DNA of 64,000 nt. Source: Prorocentrum cordatum (lineage: Eukaryota; Sar; Dinophyceae; Prorocentrales; Prorocentraceae). The stretch is taken from the NCBI GenBank assembly GCA_963575745.1, contig CAUYUJ010003911.1:1-64000 (forward strand), written 5' to 3'. The translations under genes and the position numbers were made by a program. Below are positions 46,375 through 57,280 of this stretch, piece by piece (positions within the stretch are counted from its first letter, which is position 1; each line of letters opens with the position of its first letter). Under the pieces are notes generated by a model. That model had not been told where the DNA came from, did not search any database, and worked only from the letters and a program-made list of their open reading frames with translations.

Positions 46375-46794
46375 TCCACCTCCTCCTCCTCCTCCTCCTC
46401 CTCCTTCTCCTTCTCCTCCTCCTCCTCATCCTCCTCCTCCTGCTCCTCCTCCTCATCCTGCTCCTCCTCCTCCTCTTCTTCCTCCTCCTCCTCCCCCTCC
46501 TCCTCCTCCTCCGCCTCCTCCTCCTCCTCCCCCCTCCTGCTCCCCGTCCTCCTTCTCCTCCGCTTCCTTCTCATCCTCCTCCTCCTCATCTTCTTCCTCC
46601 TTCTCCTGCTCATCCACCTCCTCCTCCTCCTCCTTCCCGCCTCTCCTCCTCCTCCTCCTCCTCCTCCTCCTCCTCCGCCTCCTACTCCTCCTCCTCCTCC
46701 TTCTCCTCCTCCTCCGACTCCTCCGCCTCCTCCTCCTCCTCCTCTTCCTCCTCCTCCGCCTCCGCCTCCTCCTCCTCCGTTCCTTCTCCGTATA
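46375..46794. repeat. TCC microsatellite
   Basis: A 400-bp TCC array with CTC, CAT and CGC interruptions leads directly into the head of family 1 copy D. Confidence 0.95.
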
Positions 46795-47579
46795 AACAAC
46801 CTCTCCCTGTCGCACCACGAGGCCAGTTTTTAGGGCGGGTGGGGCGTTTCGCCTGAGACCTCCTCACCATGTATGACTCTGAAGCTTACAAAGTGGCAAC
46901 AGTTTCACAAACGGAGGGCGGGTCGTTTTCAAACTGTGGCTCTCGCCATAGCGCCGCGCACACTCTTCTTAAACAGTTGCGAGAGATTCACGGATTGAGG
47001 GCAGGTCGTTTTCAAAATGTGGCTCTCACCTTAGCGCCGCGCACATTCGTTCTCAAATGTGTAAGAGCTTCACCGATGTATAGCGGGAGGTTTTCAAAAT
47101 GTGGCTCTCGCAAAAGCACCGCGCACATTCGGTTTAAAAAACTGCAAGAGATTCACGGATTGAGGGCCGCTCCTTTTCAAAATGTGGCTCTCGCCTTAGC
47201 GCCGCGCACATTCGTGTACAACATTTTCAAAAGCGTCACGGATTCCCATCAACAATGTATCAGCAATGGTGTTTTGGATTCAGGATTATGCGGGCGCAGC
47301 AGTTACGTTGATTCTTTGTGCTGAAGTCCTAGGAATTGCGTTCTGGCACGATCCAGGATCGTCAAGACGCACCAGTCAGGTTGATCCGTGGCGTTGGAAT
47401 CCCGAGAACAATGTTTTGGCATGCTTCAGGATCTTCAAACGGGTGTCTTCCAGCGAGGCAGTTCCATCAATGGAAATGAACCGTCGTAAGGGCCTACGAA
47501 AAGGGAGCTTGGAGGGAGGGTTCACCCCAACATCGTTGATGACTCTTGAACTTATGCTGGTCCTCATCATCCTCCTTCT
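46795..47579 (+). repeat. Family 1 modular repeat, copy D
   Basis: The head CACGAGGCCAGTTTTTAGGG is at 46816. Four ~82-bp units (46900-47235) follow, then three ~72-bp units with CTGGCACGATCCAGGATCGT (47343). An end module with GGGAGCTTGGAGGGAGGGTT and ATCGTTGATGACTCTTG leads into a short TCC tract. This is the best-preserved plus-strand copy. Confidence 0.9.
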
Positions 47580-48500
47580 CCTCCTCACCCTCCTCCTGCA
47601 TTCCTTCTCCCTGTCGCACCCCGAGGCTAAGTTTTCGGGCGGGCCGAGCCTTTCGCATCAGACCTCCTCACCATTCAAGACCCCGGAACTCTTAAACCGA
47701 CAACAGTTTCACAAACAGAGGGCGGGTGGTTTTCAAAATGTGGCTCTCGCCTTAGCGCCGCGCAGACTCGCCTTGAAAAAATGAAAAAAAGTGTTTCTCG
47801 GATTGAGGGCGGGTGGCTTTCAAAATGTGGCTCCCGCCTTAGCGCCGCGCATTTTCGTCTTAAAAATGTGCAAAAAGTATTTCTCGGATTGAGGGCGGGT
47901 GGTTTTCAAAATGTGGCTCTCGCCTTCGTGCCGCGCACATTCGTTCAAAAATTTGCCAGAGCTTCACGGATTGAGGGCGGCTCCTTTTCAAAATGTGACT
48001 CTCGACTTAGCTCCGCGCACATTTATTTTCAAAATTTGCAAGACTTTTACGGATTCCTGTGTTCGACATACCGAACATGGTGTCTTTTTTTTGGGGGGGA
48101 TTCAGGATTGAGGGCGCAACAATAACGTTGATTCGCTGTCGAAATCTCAGGAATGGTGTCCCGGCACAACCCAAGATCGTCAAGACGCAACAGCCAGGTT
48201 GATCTGTGGCGTCGGAATCCCGAGAACATTGTTTTGACATGCTACCGGGTCTTCCAACGGGTGTCCCCCAACGAGGCAGTTTCCCCAGCGGGGATGAACC
48301 GCCGTAGGGGCCCACGAAGAGGGAGCCGGGAGGGAGGGTTGATTCCAACATCGTTGATGACTCTTGGGTTTCCACTGGCCCTCCTCCTCCTCCTCCTCCT
48401 CCTCCTCCTCCGCCTCCTCCTCCTCCTCGTCTTCCTCCTCCTCCTCTTCCTCCTCCTCCTCCTCCTCCTCCTCCTCCTCCTCCTCCTCCCTGTGCCAGAA
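47580..48500 (+). repeat. Family 1 modular repeat, copy E, holding the left breakpoint of the 7.2-kb array
   Basis: The head (CACCCCGAGGCTAAGTTTTC near 47617) is followed by four ~82-bp units (47705-48050), ~72-bp units (48070-48260) and an end module with GGGAGCCGGGAGGGAGGGTT. A TCC tract lies at 48378-48490. The fourth ~82-bp unit, from 47982 on, reappears at 55144 and 62367, so the tandem array starts inside this repeat. Confidence 0.9.
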
Positions 48501-49110
48501 CTCATAAGGGCAAGTTTCGGGCCTCCGTGGATGCCCGAGGACTTCGGTAAGTTGCTCTGGCTCAATGATCCCGTGGTGATTGGTTGTCTTCTCTGCCTCC
48601 CCCTTACCTCTCACTATCCTCCTCGTTGTGATCTTCCCCGCCCTGCTCCAGGGAAGGGGGAGGGAAACGAGGGAAGGCTGCGTGGAGATGCGCCGCTTCC
48701 TCCTCCTCCTACTCCCCGCCCTCCTCCTCCTCCTCATCATCATATCCTCCTCCTCATCATCCTTCTCAGAATCATCATCATCATCATCAGCAGCAGCATC
48801 ATCATCAGCAGCAGCAGCATCATCAGCAGCGTCATCATCAACAACATCAACAACATCATCATCCTTATCATCAATATCATCACATCAGCAGCGGCATCAA
48901 CATCATCAGCGTCAGCATCATCATCAACAGCATCAGCATCCTCACCATCATCAGCAGCATCATCAGCATCATCATCATCGTCATCGTCATCAACAGCAGC
49001 AGCATCATCAACAACATCATCATCATCAACACCATCGTCATCATGACCATCATCATCACCACCATCACCACCACCACCAACAACACCATCATCATCAGCA
49101 TCATCACCAG

Positions 49111-49148
<38 letters not shown>

Positions 49149-49290
49149 CCATCACCATCATCATCATCACCATCATCCTCAGAATCATTATAAGCATCAT
49201 CATCGTCGTTATCAATGTCATCCGTCACAAAATCAGAATCATCATCATCATCATCACCATCGTCATCAGCATCATCCTCATCATCGCCAC

Positions 49291-49336
<46 letters not shown>

Positions 49337-49605
49337 GTCAGCATCATCAGCAGCATCATCATCATCGCCGTCATCATCAGCATCATCCTCATCACCATCA
49401 CAATCACCATCACCATCACCATCGCCACCAGCATCATCGTCACCATCACCACCACCATCGTCATCATCATCATCACCGTCATCAGCATCATCATCACCAC
49501 CATCATCGTCATCAGCATCATCATCGACATCATCAGCATCATCATCACCAGCATTATCATCCTTATCATCATCACGATCATCATCAGCATCATCATTTGT
49601 TTTAC
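48501..49605. repeat. Spacer and ATC array, unit 1
   Basis: Unique sequence (48501-48710) is followed by a TCC-to-ATC transition (48715-48770) and an imperfect ATC array with AGC, GTC and ACC interruptions (48770-49600). The equivalent stretches are 55665-56795 in unit 2 and 62880-63990 in unit 3. Confidence 0.9.
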
Positions 49606-50090
49606 TGAGACCGACCTATGGCAGCCAAGTCAAAATGGATTCGAGCAGCAAGCCATTAGGATCAAAAGCTCGACGTGTGGACCCCGCTCGCGCCAAGGTT
49701 CGCAAAACGTGCGCGCGCGGCAGAGCTAACGGTGCGCCTGCTTCCACAGTGACCCTCCTCCTCCTTCTGCTCCCCCCCCACTCCACCTCCATCTCCTCTC
49801 CCTGCGGAAGCTCGGCCCGCGGATCCGCCCAATCGGCGGACCCGCTTGCCGAAAAACTGAAAACTTGCATAATACACATGTTAACGGTGACCCAGCCGCG
49901 GTGGGAATCCTGTGGAGACATCTCTCCTCCAGGGCCTCGCCCCCCGGAGGCCGCTGCGGCCGCGAGCGGAAGGGGGCCCCGCAGGGGCGGAGGCGAGCGG
50001 GGGCGGGTGGTCGGCGGGCGGGCCTGTCAGCGGTGCGTCCCGAGGGCGGGCGGCTCGGCGGACGCGCCCAAGACACCGCACAGACCGCCA
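49606..50090. other. 3' flank of the unit 1 gene
   Basis: About 485 bp of unique GC-rich sequence after the stop codon (downstream on the minus strand). I see no polyadenylation signal I can name. The 3' UTR presumably lies here. The same sequence is at 56796-57280 in unit 2 with a few substitutions. Confidence 0.6.
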
Positions 50091-53000
50091 TCAATCCCAC
50101 GTTGCCTCGGCAAGCCGGGCCGTGCGGAACTCTGCGAGGACTCCGTCGCGCCCTGCGCCGATCAAGCTGGCGGAGTTCATGGAGCGGTCGGTCTCCTCCG
50201 TGACGTCACTCGGCTCCGCGTCGGAGCAGATGCACATCATGTCCCTGTTGACGAGGCTGGCCCCCGCCTCGTTGTCGTTGATCGACCCGCCAGGTGCACG
50301 ACTGCTGGCGCGCTGCTCTTTGATCTTCTGCCATCTCACCTTCCAGCTCGGCACAGCCTTGGGGCCCGCCTTCTTGTCCAACCCGTCCCTATGACGCTGG
50401 CACTCAGGTGTGACATCCTCCAGCGACTCGGCATGCGCATCAAACCCAAGCAGGCCACCAATGTCTGCACGCCCGAGTGCGCTCAAGCGCCGCACAGCCA
50501 AATTCAGATGCTCCTGCAATGGTAGGTCTTGACGGACGATGATCATGGCGGAGGTATCGCTCATCTTGTTCTGCATCATGACCTGAAGTTCCCCAGCTAT
50601 GGTCGGCAATCCCTCCTTCACGCCCTTCTTGGTGCGCCACTGCGACTTGGACATTGTCACCGTGACGCCATCTCGGGCCTGCTGCTCGAACAGGGCGGTC
50701 TTCCCATCGGCCCAGTCCTCGAGTCTCGACCAGGGAGCTTCGCGAGATGCGCCCCGCTCAATCACTCGGAGGCCCAAGAACGAGTCGCTTTCGTTCTTGG
50801 AGTGCGACCGCAGGTAGGAGCGCACCTGCACGACGATACCGCCGAACCAAGCACCCGAGAGCTCAACCGCAGTGATGTACGTGGTGCATGGCTTCCCGTG
50901 CTCGGGGCGGATGGTGGCCTGGAGCTCCACCTCGGCGGTCCTGTCAGCGGCCTGCGGGATGCGCAGCAGAGTGAACTCGCCGCCGTGGTTGACGTCGAAA
51001 TGCTCGCCTTGAAGATTGACCAGGTGCGGGTCACCCTTGGCCGACACCGTCGGGGCCGGGGTCGGCAACGGAGAGGCTGGGGGTCCAATGCAGCACCCGC
51101 CGTCTCCGAAGCCGCTGCCTAGGTAGGGATCGATAACGGTGTTGCTCCCAGCGCACTGCTCGTCACACCTGTACCCGAAATCGCAGATTTCAATGCCGCA
51201 TCCGCAAGGATACTGCTCGCTGAGTCCGACACCGTTGGTGCTCGAGCAGGCCGAGACGATCGCGTCGTACTTGTTGAACCCCGCGTGCACTCCGTGGTCG
51301 AGGATAAAGAAGGGCCCACCTCTGCGGAGCAGAGACTCGTGGTATGGCGACAGCCTCTCGCTGTCATCGAAGCCGATCTTGTCGGTGATGACCAGTCTCT
51401 CGAAGTGCCCAGGGTTGCGTGTGGACATGGTGATCCCGTCGCCCTTCTGCAGCACGCGGCCGCTGTCGTCGAGGGCCTTGTTGACGAAGACGACGTCGGA
51501 CCCAGTTGATATGGGCTCGGTGAGCCATACCCCCGAGATGCAGTTGTCGAAGTCGCCCAGGTCTTCTTTGCCAGGGGCGCAGTCAGTGCATGCCTCCGAG
51601 CGGCGTCGCCGAGTGGAGCCCGTGGTGCACTGCTGGCAGACGCTGGTGCCCTCCAGAAAGTAGTATCCGTAGTCACACTCAGCGGGACCCCCGATTGGGA
51701 ACCTAGACATGTCTTTCGAGTATGGAGAATTGCCACACTCTGCCTGGGTCACGCATCCATCCCCGTTCTCGTCCATCTCGGTAAAGTGCCCGTTGAGATT
51801 CTCGTCCTTGTTCACCTCCGCTTCCACAAGGCACTCATCACCATCCAAATCAAGGTAAGAAAACGAGCCGCACGCGTCGTCACAAACGCACGGTGCCCCG
51901 GGCTCCATCGTCGGCGACGGAGTCGGGAGGATCTCCTCGTAAGTGATCGTCACCGTCATGTTGAGGCCTTGGCCGTCGCATGCCACCAACCAAGTTGTGT
52001 TCCCCAATGGGACACCATTAGAATCTGAACTACCATGATGCCCGAAATAAGCGCAGCCCGCATCAGAATCTAAATCCATAGTTGCTGTCATGTTTGGTTC
52101 TTCAGAGTCCAGAATCCACCGCGGCTGTGCGTACTTCAGAGGCCGGTCGATGCCATCACACGAATAGTCCCAATATATGTAATTGCCGTCGGTGTTGCTG
52201 TACACTGGCGCTCCGCTTGCACTGCTCCCGTAAAACACGAAGTAAGGGCTGCCGATAGAAGTCGTCAGGCACGGCCACTCTACCTTCAGAATGCCCGGAG
52301 GAGAACACGAAAAGCCTCGCCTGTCACCTGAGCAGACCTCGTTTGTAACGCACATGTCAGGCCCGCACTGACACGGGTAGAAAGAGCTCGGAGACGATCC
52401 ATCGGTGACGTCGCACGGCTCAACTGAAGACGTAGGTGCAGGAGTGGGCGCAGGGGTCGGTATCCTGTTGAAGTTGACACTAAGGGCTCCTTGCGGGATT
52501 GGATTGGCACAGGTGGTGTTGGAGTCATGCCCATTCGTTGACCCACACTCTGCATCGTAAAGATAGCACCCGCCTTTCCAGACTGACAGGAAGGGGTGAA
52601 GACCAATGGACTTGCAGTTTGGGTACAAGGAACACTCCGAGGCACATAACTCGAGAGTCTCGAACTCTTCCGAATAGGCTTTGATCTCTGCTCCGCACTC
52701 GCAATTTTGGCCGCTTTGCACGTATCCAGGGTAGGTTGAAACGAGTAGGTCATCCAATTGGATTACTGTTGGCGCTGGAGTTCCGACCTGCTGCTCAGCT
52801 CGCTGCTGTGACTTCGGCGCTGCAGCTGCACATGGCTTGGGGCACACGCCGGAGAGCCTGGCTGTGCCGTGCAGGTGTTGCTGGAAGTCCTCGAAGCTGG
52901 AACTTCTCGTCAGAGGGCGATAGTACTCTGGGTGCTGCTGGATGCCCGTGCGCATCGCCCACATGACCTTGTCGAAACACTCGTCGCCCGTGACGCTGGT

Positions 53001-53588
53001 GCGGCACTCCGCTGCCTGTGCAGGCGCTTGCTCCTCTGACTTCGGCGCTGCACATGGCTTGGGGCACACGCCGGAGAGCCTGGCTGTGCCGTGCAAGTGT
53101 TGCTGGAAGTCCTCGAAGCTGGAACTTCTCGTCAGAGGAAGGTAGTACTCTGGGTGCTGCTGGATGCCCGTCCGCATCGCCCACATGACCTTGTCGAAAC
53201 ACTCGTCGCCCGTGACGCTGGTGCGGCACTCCGCTGCCGGTGCAGGCGCTTGCTCCTCTGACTTCGGCGCTGCACATGGCTTGGGGCACACGCCGGAGAG
53301 CCTGGCTGTGCCGTGCAAGTGTTGCTGGAAGTCCTCGAAGCTGGAATTTCTCGTCAGAGGGCGATAGTACTCTGGGTGCTGCTGGATGCCCGTCCGCATC
53401 GCCCACATGACCTTGTCGAAACACTCATCACCCTCAACCGAGGTGTGGCAACCCTGCTGCGGCATCCAGATTCCACTGCCGTGCAACACGCCAGCCTGTT
53501 GCATCTGCATAAGCTGCATGTCTGCGTGCTCGCTGGAAACAGCAGCTACAAACCCCATCATGCATAATGCCACATGGAAATCCGCCAT
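50091..53588 (-). CDS. Secreted modular Cys-rich, EF-hand, vWD-like protein, unit 1 copy (1165 aa)
   Basis: This is an intronless frame. I chose the ATG at 53588 because it begins a signal peptide (MADFHVALCMMGFVAAVSS) and follows the spliced-leader relic by about 85 bp; the frame upstream is only translated microsatellite. Modules: three repeats with a 74-residue period (47-105, 121-179, 195-253) containing GDECFDKVMWAMRTGIQQHP and ending GVCPKPC; a PAN/apple-like Cys domain (296-360); a Cys-rich segment (392-428); a module with YIYWDYSCDG and PRWILDSEEP (436-550); two EF-hand loops (580-591, DLDGDECLVEAE; 606-617, DENGDGCVTQAE); a TNFR/ephrin-like Cys segment (638-684); a vWD-like domain starting AKGDPHLVNLQGEHFD (849 on). 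Pro/Thr linkers separate them. No C-terminal membrane helix is seen. I infer an extracellular calcium-binding or adhesive protein; its function is unknown. Confidence 0.9.
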   Translation of the reverse strand: MADFHVALCMMGFVAAVSSEHADMQLMQMQQAGVLHGSGIWMPQQGCHTSVEGDECFDKVMWAMRTGIQQHPEYYRPLTRNSSFEDFQQHLHGTARLSGVCPKPCAAPKSEEQAPAPAAECRTSVTGDECFDKVMWAMRTGIQQHPEYYLPLTRSSSFEDFQQHLHGTARLSGVCPKPCAAPKSEEQAPAQAAECRTSVTGDECFDKVMWAMRTGIQQHPEYYRPLTRSSSFEDFQQHLHGTARLSGVCPKPCAAAAPKSQQRAEQQVGTPAPTVIQLDDLLVSTYPGYVQSGQNCECGAEIKAYSEEFETLELCASECSLYPNCKSIGLHPFLSVWKGGCYLYDAECGSTNGHDSNTTCANPIPQGALSVNFNRIPTPAPTPAPTSSVEPCDVTDGSSPSSFYPCQCGPDMCVTNEVCSGDRRGFSCSPPGILKVEWPCLTTSIGSPYFVFYGSSASGAPVYSNTDGNYIYWDYSCDGIDRPLKYAQPRWILDSEEPNMTATMDLDSDAGCAYFGHHGSSDSNGVPLGNTTWLVACDGQGLNMTVTITYEEILPTPSPTMEPGAPCVCDDACGSFSYLDLDGDECLVEAEVNKDENLNGHFTEMDENGDGCVTQAECGNSPYSKDMSRFPIGGPAECDYGYYFLEGTSVCQQCTTGSTRRRRSEACTDCAPGKEDLGDFDNCISGVWLTEPISTGSDVVFVNKALDDSGRVLQKGDGITMSTRNPGHFERLVITDKIGFDDSERLSPYHESLLRRGGPFFILDHGVHAGFNKYDAIVSACSSTNGVGLSEQYPCGCGIEICDFGYRCDEQCAGSNTVIDPYLGSGFGDGGCCIGPPASPLPTPAPTVSAKGDPHLVNLQGEHFDVNHGGEFTLLRIPQAADRTAEVELQATIRPEHGKPCTTYITAVELSGAWFGGIVVQVRSYLRSHSKNESDSFLGLRVIERGASREAPWSRLEDWADGKTALFEQQARDGVTVTMSKSQWRTKKGVKEGLPTIAGELQVMMQNKMSDTSAMIIVRQDLPLQEHLNLAVRRLSALGRADIGGLLGFDAHAESLEDVTPECQRHRDGLDKKAGPKAVPSWKVRWQKIKEQRASSRAPGGSINDNEAGASLVNRDMMCICSDAEPSDVTEETDRSMNSASLIGAGRDGVLAEFRTARLAEATWD

Positions 53589-53673
53589 TCGTGCTCTGGA
53601 GGTGGAAGCTGTACGCAATATGTTGATGAAAGCGCAGTTCGATATCGGCAGCTTTACGGACCTGTTCGTTTTG
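53589..53673 (-). other. Putative 5' UTR of the unit 1 gene
   Basis: About 85 bp between the spliced-leader relic and the ATG, identical in both units. It contains a pyrimidine-rich run ending in AG (GCTTCCACCTCCAG, minus strand, AG at 53596-53597), which could act as a trans-splice acceptor only 8 bases before the start. This is inferred from sequence only. Confidence 0.5.
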
Positions 53674-53696
53674 CTTGAGCCCAAATGGGCTCCGGA
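53674..53696 (-). other. Relic of the dinoflagellate spliced leader, unit 1
   Basis: On the minus strand, immediately before the 5' UTR, 23 bases match the 22-base dinoflagellate spliced leader as follows: TCCG identical, one mismatch, AGCC identical, one inserted C, ATTT identical, one mismatch, GGCTCAAG identical. So 20 of 22 leader positions are kept with one insertion. The leader is normally added to mRNA by trans-splicing and is not encoded with the gene, so its presence here points to a reverse-transcribed mRNA. The GAT microsatellite starts directly upstream. Confidence 0.85.
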
Positions 53697-53746
<50 letters not shown>

Positions 53747-53981
53747 GCATCATCATCATCATCATCAGCAGCAGCATCATCATCATCATCACCATCATCA
53801 TCATCAGTAGCATCATCATCGTCATCAGCAGCATCGTCATCACCAAAATCATCATCATCAGCATCAATACCATCGTCGTCATCATCATCAGCAGCAACGT
53901 CATGATCCTCATGATTAGCATCATCAGCACCACCATCATCATCATCACCATAAGCACCATCAGTATCATCACCATAAGCAC

Positions 53982-54048
<67 letters not shown>

Positions 54049-54170
54049 GCCATGACCATCACCGTCACCATCACCATCATCATCAGCAGCAGCAGCAGCA
54101 TCATCATCAATATCACCATCAGCATCAGCATTTGCATCAGCATCAGCGGCATCATCCGCTGCATCATCAT
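53697..54170. repeat. ATC microsatellite upstream of the unit 1 gene
   Basis: Pure ATC tracts (53697-53743 and 53978-54047) are joined by imperfect ATC with AGC and ACC interruptions. On the minus strand it reads as Met- or Asp-rich frames, which extend the gene's frame artificially. Any promoter would have to lie in or beyond it. Confidence 0.9.
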
Positions 54171-55143
54171 ACACATCCTGACCCTCTTCCGCCCACTCCC
54201 CCTGCTCACCGAGAAAGGGAAAGAGAAGGGAAAATAGTTAGAGATCAATGGGAGAAGAGAGAGAGAGAGAGAGAGATGTGAGGGGAGCACAGAAAGACAT
54301 AGAGAAGGGTATCGAAGTACATGTATGTGCTAGACAGAGACAGAGGGGGGCTTGAATAGTGGAGGGAGGCAACAGAGGGAGGAAGGATGACGGGAGGAAC
54401 TCAGAAAGAATTCCCAAACCGTGTTTGCACGCATGGGTTCTTGCGGGCCGGTCTGGCAGCTATGTAGTTGCCGTCGCCGCATCGTAGCCGCCTCGTCGCC
54501 GCCCGTAGTCTGAGCCTGCGGGCCGACCTGGCGGCTATGTGGTTGCTGTCGCCGCCTCGTCGCCGCCCGTGGTGTGAGCCTGCGGGCCGGTCTGGTGGCT
54601 ATGTAGTTGCCGCCGCCGCCCCGTCGCCGCCTCATCGCCCTCCGCCGCCTGGGCCCGACGGTCGGTCTGGCGGCTGAACTTAGGATCTACCACGCACAGA
54701 CGCCTTTTATCGGCCCTCCCTGGGCTAGTACGGTTCACATACGAACCAGCCCCATCGTTCACTCTCAATACGAGTTCGCCACATCCCCGCTGAACCCTCA
54801 ATCGCGCTCCCCTCATCTGTACAAGTAATACTACGCGCGCACACCCGTTGATCAAAATTCAACAGTGAGAAACGAAACCAAATCACACACGCGCGACGTC
54901 GCGCGCGCGCATGCCAGAACCCTGGTTTAAGGCATAAGTTTAGTGAGTATTCCAAGATCTGGGCCCCAAAAATATGAACCAAAAAACCAATGGTTGAGCA
55001 AATGATGCTTCATAGACAACACCAAAAACAACCGCAACGACGAAAATCACGCGCGCTGTCGCAAATGCTTTCGCAGACTGTATGTGCTCCACCATGTTCA
55101 TCACATGCGACTAATCGGGCCTCTCGCGCACGCATGCGACTAA
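54171..55143. other. Inter-gene spacer of unit 1 with ~65-75-bp direct repeat
   Basis: A GA dinucleotide tract (54258-54275) is followed by three diverged copies of a 64-75-bp repeat starting GCGGGCCGGTCTGGCAGCTA (54443, 54518 and 54582). After that comes unique sequence with the 16-bp palindrome CGCGCGACGTCGCGCG (54890-54905). No gene is recognised. The same spacer in unit 2 is about 61460-62366. Confidence 0.75.
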
Positions 55144-55664
55144 TCCTTTTCAAAATGTGACTCTCGACTTAGCTCCGCGCACATTTATTTTCAAAATTTG
55201 CAAGACTTTTACGGATTCCTGTGTTCGACATACCGAACATGGTGTCTTTTTTTTGGGGGGGATTCAGGATTGAGGGCGCAACAATAACGTTGATTCGCTG
55301 TCGAAATCTCAGGAATGGTGTCCCGGCACAACCCAAGATCGTCAAGACGCAACAGCCAGGTTGATCTGTGGCGTCGGAATCCCGAGAACATTGTTTTGAC
55401 ATGCTACCGGGTCTTCCAACGGGTGTCCCCCAACGAGGCAGTTTCCCCAGCGGGGATGAACCGCCGTAGGGGCCCACGAAGAGGGAGCCGGGAGGGAGGG
55501 TTGATTCCAACATCGTTGATGACTCTTGGGTTTCCACTGGCCCTCCTCCTCCTCCTCCTCCTCCTCCTCCTCCTCCGCCTCCTCCTCCTCGTCTTCCTCC
55601 TCCTCCTCTTCCTCCTCCTCCTCCTCCTCCTCCTCCTCCTCCTCCTCCTCCTCCCTGTGCCAGA
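55144..55664 (+). repeat. Truncated family 1 repeat at the unit 1/unit 2 junction
   Basis: Only one partial ~82-bp unit remains, preceded abruptly by unit-end spacer (GCATGCGACTAAT). Then the ~72-bp and end modules and the TCC tract (55542-55652) follow as in copy E. Confidence 0.95.
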
Positions 55665-56278
55665 ACTCATAAGGGCAAGTTTCGGGCCTCCGTGGGTGCC
55701 CGAGGACTTCGGTAAGTTGCTCTGGCTCAATGATCCCGTGGTGATTGGTTGTCTTCTCTGCCTCCCCCTTACCTCTCACTATCCTCCTCGTTGTGATCTT
55801 CCCCGCCCTGCTCCAGGGAAGGGGGAGGGAAACGAGGGAAGGCTGCGTGGAGATGCGCCGCTTCCTCCTCCTCCTACTCCCCGCCCTCCTCCTCCTCCTC
55901 CTCATCATCATATCCTCCTCCTCATCATCCTTCTCAGAATCATCATCATCATCATCATCAGCAGCAGCATCATCATCAGCAGCAGCATCATCAGCAGCGT
56001 CATCATCAACAACATCAACAACATCATCATCCTTATCATCAATATCATCACATCAGCAGCGGCATCACCATCATCAGCGTCAGCATCATCATCAACAGCA
56101 TCAGCATCCTCACCATCATCAGCAGCATCATCAGCATCATCATCATCGTCATCGTCATCAACAGCAGCAGCATCATCAACAACAACATCATCATCAACAC
56201 CATCGTCATCATGATCATCATCATCACCACCATCACCACCACCACCAACAACACCATCATCATCAGCATCATCACCAG

Positions 56279-56325
<47 letters not shown>

Positions 56326-56468
56326 CCATCACCATCATCATCATCACCATCATCCTCAGAATCATTATAAGCATCATCATCGTCGTTATCAATGTCATCC
56401 GTCACAAAATCAGAATCATCATCATCATCATCATCCATCGTCATCAGCATCATCCTCATCATCGCCAC

Positions 56469-56526
<58 letters not shown>

Positions 56527-57280
56527 GTCAGCATCATCAGCAGCATCATCATCATCGCCGTCATCATCAGCATCATCCTCATCACCATCACAATCACCAT
56601 CACCATCACCATCGCCACCAGCATCATCGTCACCATCACCACCACCATCGTCATCATCATCATCACCGTCATCAGCATCATCATCACCACCATCATCGTC
56701 ATCAGCATCATCATCGACATCATCAGCATCATCATCACCAGCATTATCATCCTTATCATCATCACGATCATCATCAGCATCATCATTTGTTTTACTGAGA
56801 CCGACCTATGGCAGCCAAGTCAAAATGGATTCGAGCAGCAAGCCATTAGGATCAAAAGCTCGACGTGTGGACCCCGCTCGCGCCAAGGTTCGCAAAACGT
56901 GCGCGCGCGGCAGAGCTAACGGTGCGCCTGCTTCCACAGTGACCCTCCTCCTCCTTCTGCTCCCCCCCCACTCCACCTCCATCTCCTCTCCCTGCGGAAG
57001 CTCGGCCCGCGGATCCGCCCAATCGGCGGACCCGCTGGCCGAAAAACTGAAAACTTGCATAATACACATGTTAACGGTGACCCAGCCGCGGTGGGAATCC
57101 TGTGGGGACATCTCTCCTCCAGGGCCTCGCCCCCCGGAGGCCGCTGCGGCCGCGAGCGGAAGGGGGCCCCGCAGGGGCGGAGGCGAGCGGGGGCGGGTGG
57201 TCGGCGGGCGGGCCTGTCAGCGGTGCGTCCCGAGGGCGGGCGGCTCGGCGGACGCGCCCAAGACACCGCACAGACCGCCA
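55665..57280. repeat. Unit 2 spacer, ATC array and 3' flank
   Basis: Same content as 48501-50090: unique spacer, TCC-to-ATC transition, ATC array (55936-56790; different tract lengths from unit 1, and one CAC codon-length interruption lost near 56433), then the gene's 3' flank (56796-57280) with isolated substitutions. Confidence 0.9.

Noticed and set aside
46869-48125. 151- and 114-codon frames in the ~82-bp repeats (GGFQNVALALAPRTF-like text)
   Set aside because: The unit is not a multiple of 3, the frame alternates between units, and similar frames occur on both orientations of family 1.
53589-54290. N-terminal extension of the unit 1 gene (234 extra residues, mostly Met)
   Set aside because: It is translation of GAT repeat plus the leader relic and 5' UTR. 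The signal peptide begins at the internal ATG, and in unit 2 the extension is different.
54890-54905. 16-bp palindrome CGCGCGACGTCGCGCG as an operator
   Set aside because: It lies within a CG-rich alternating run and far from the gene start; a binding role cannot be supported.
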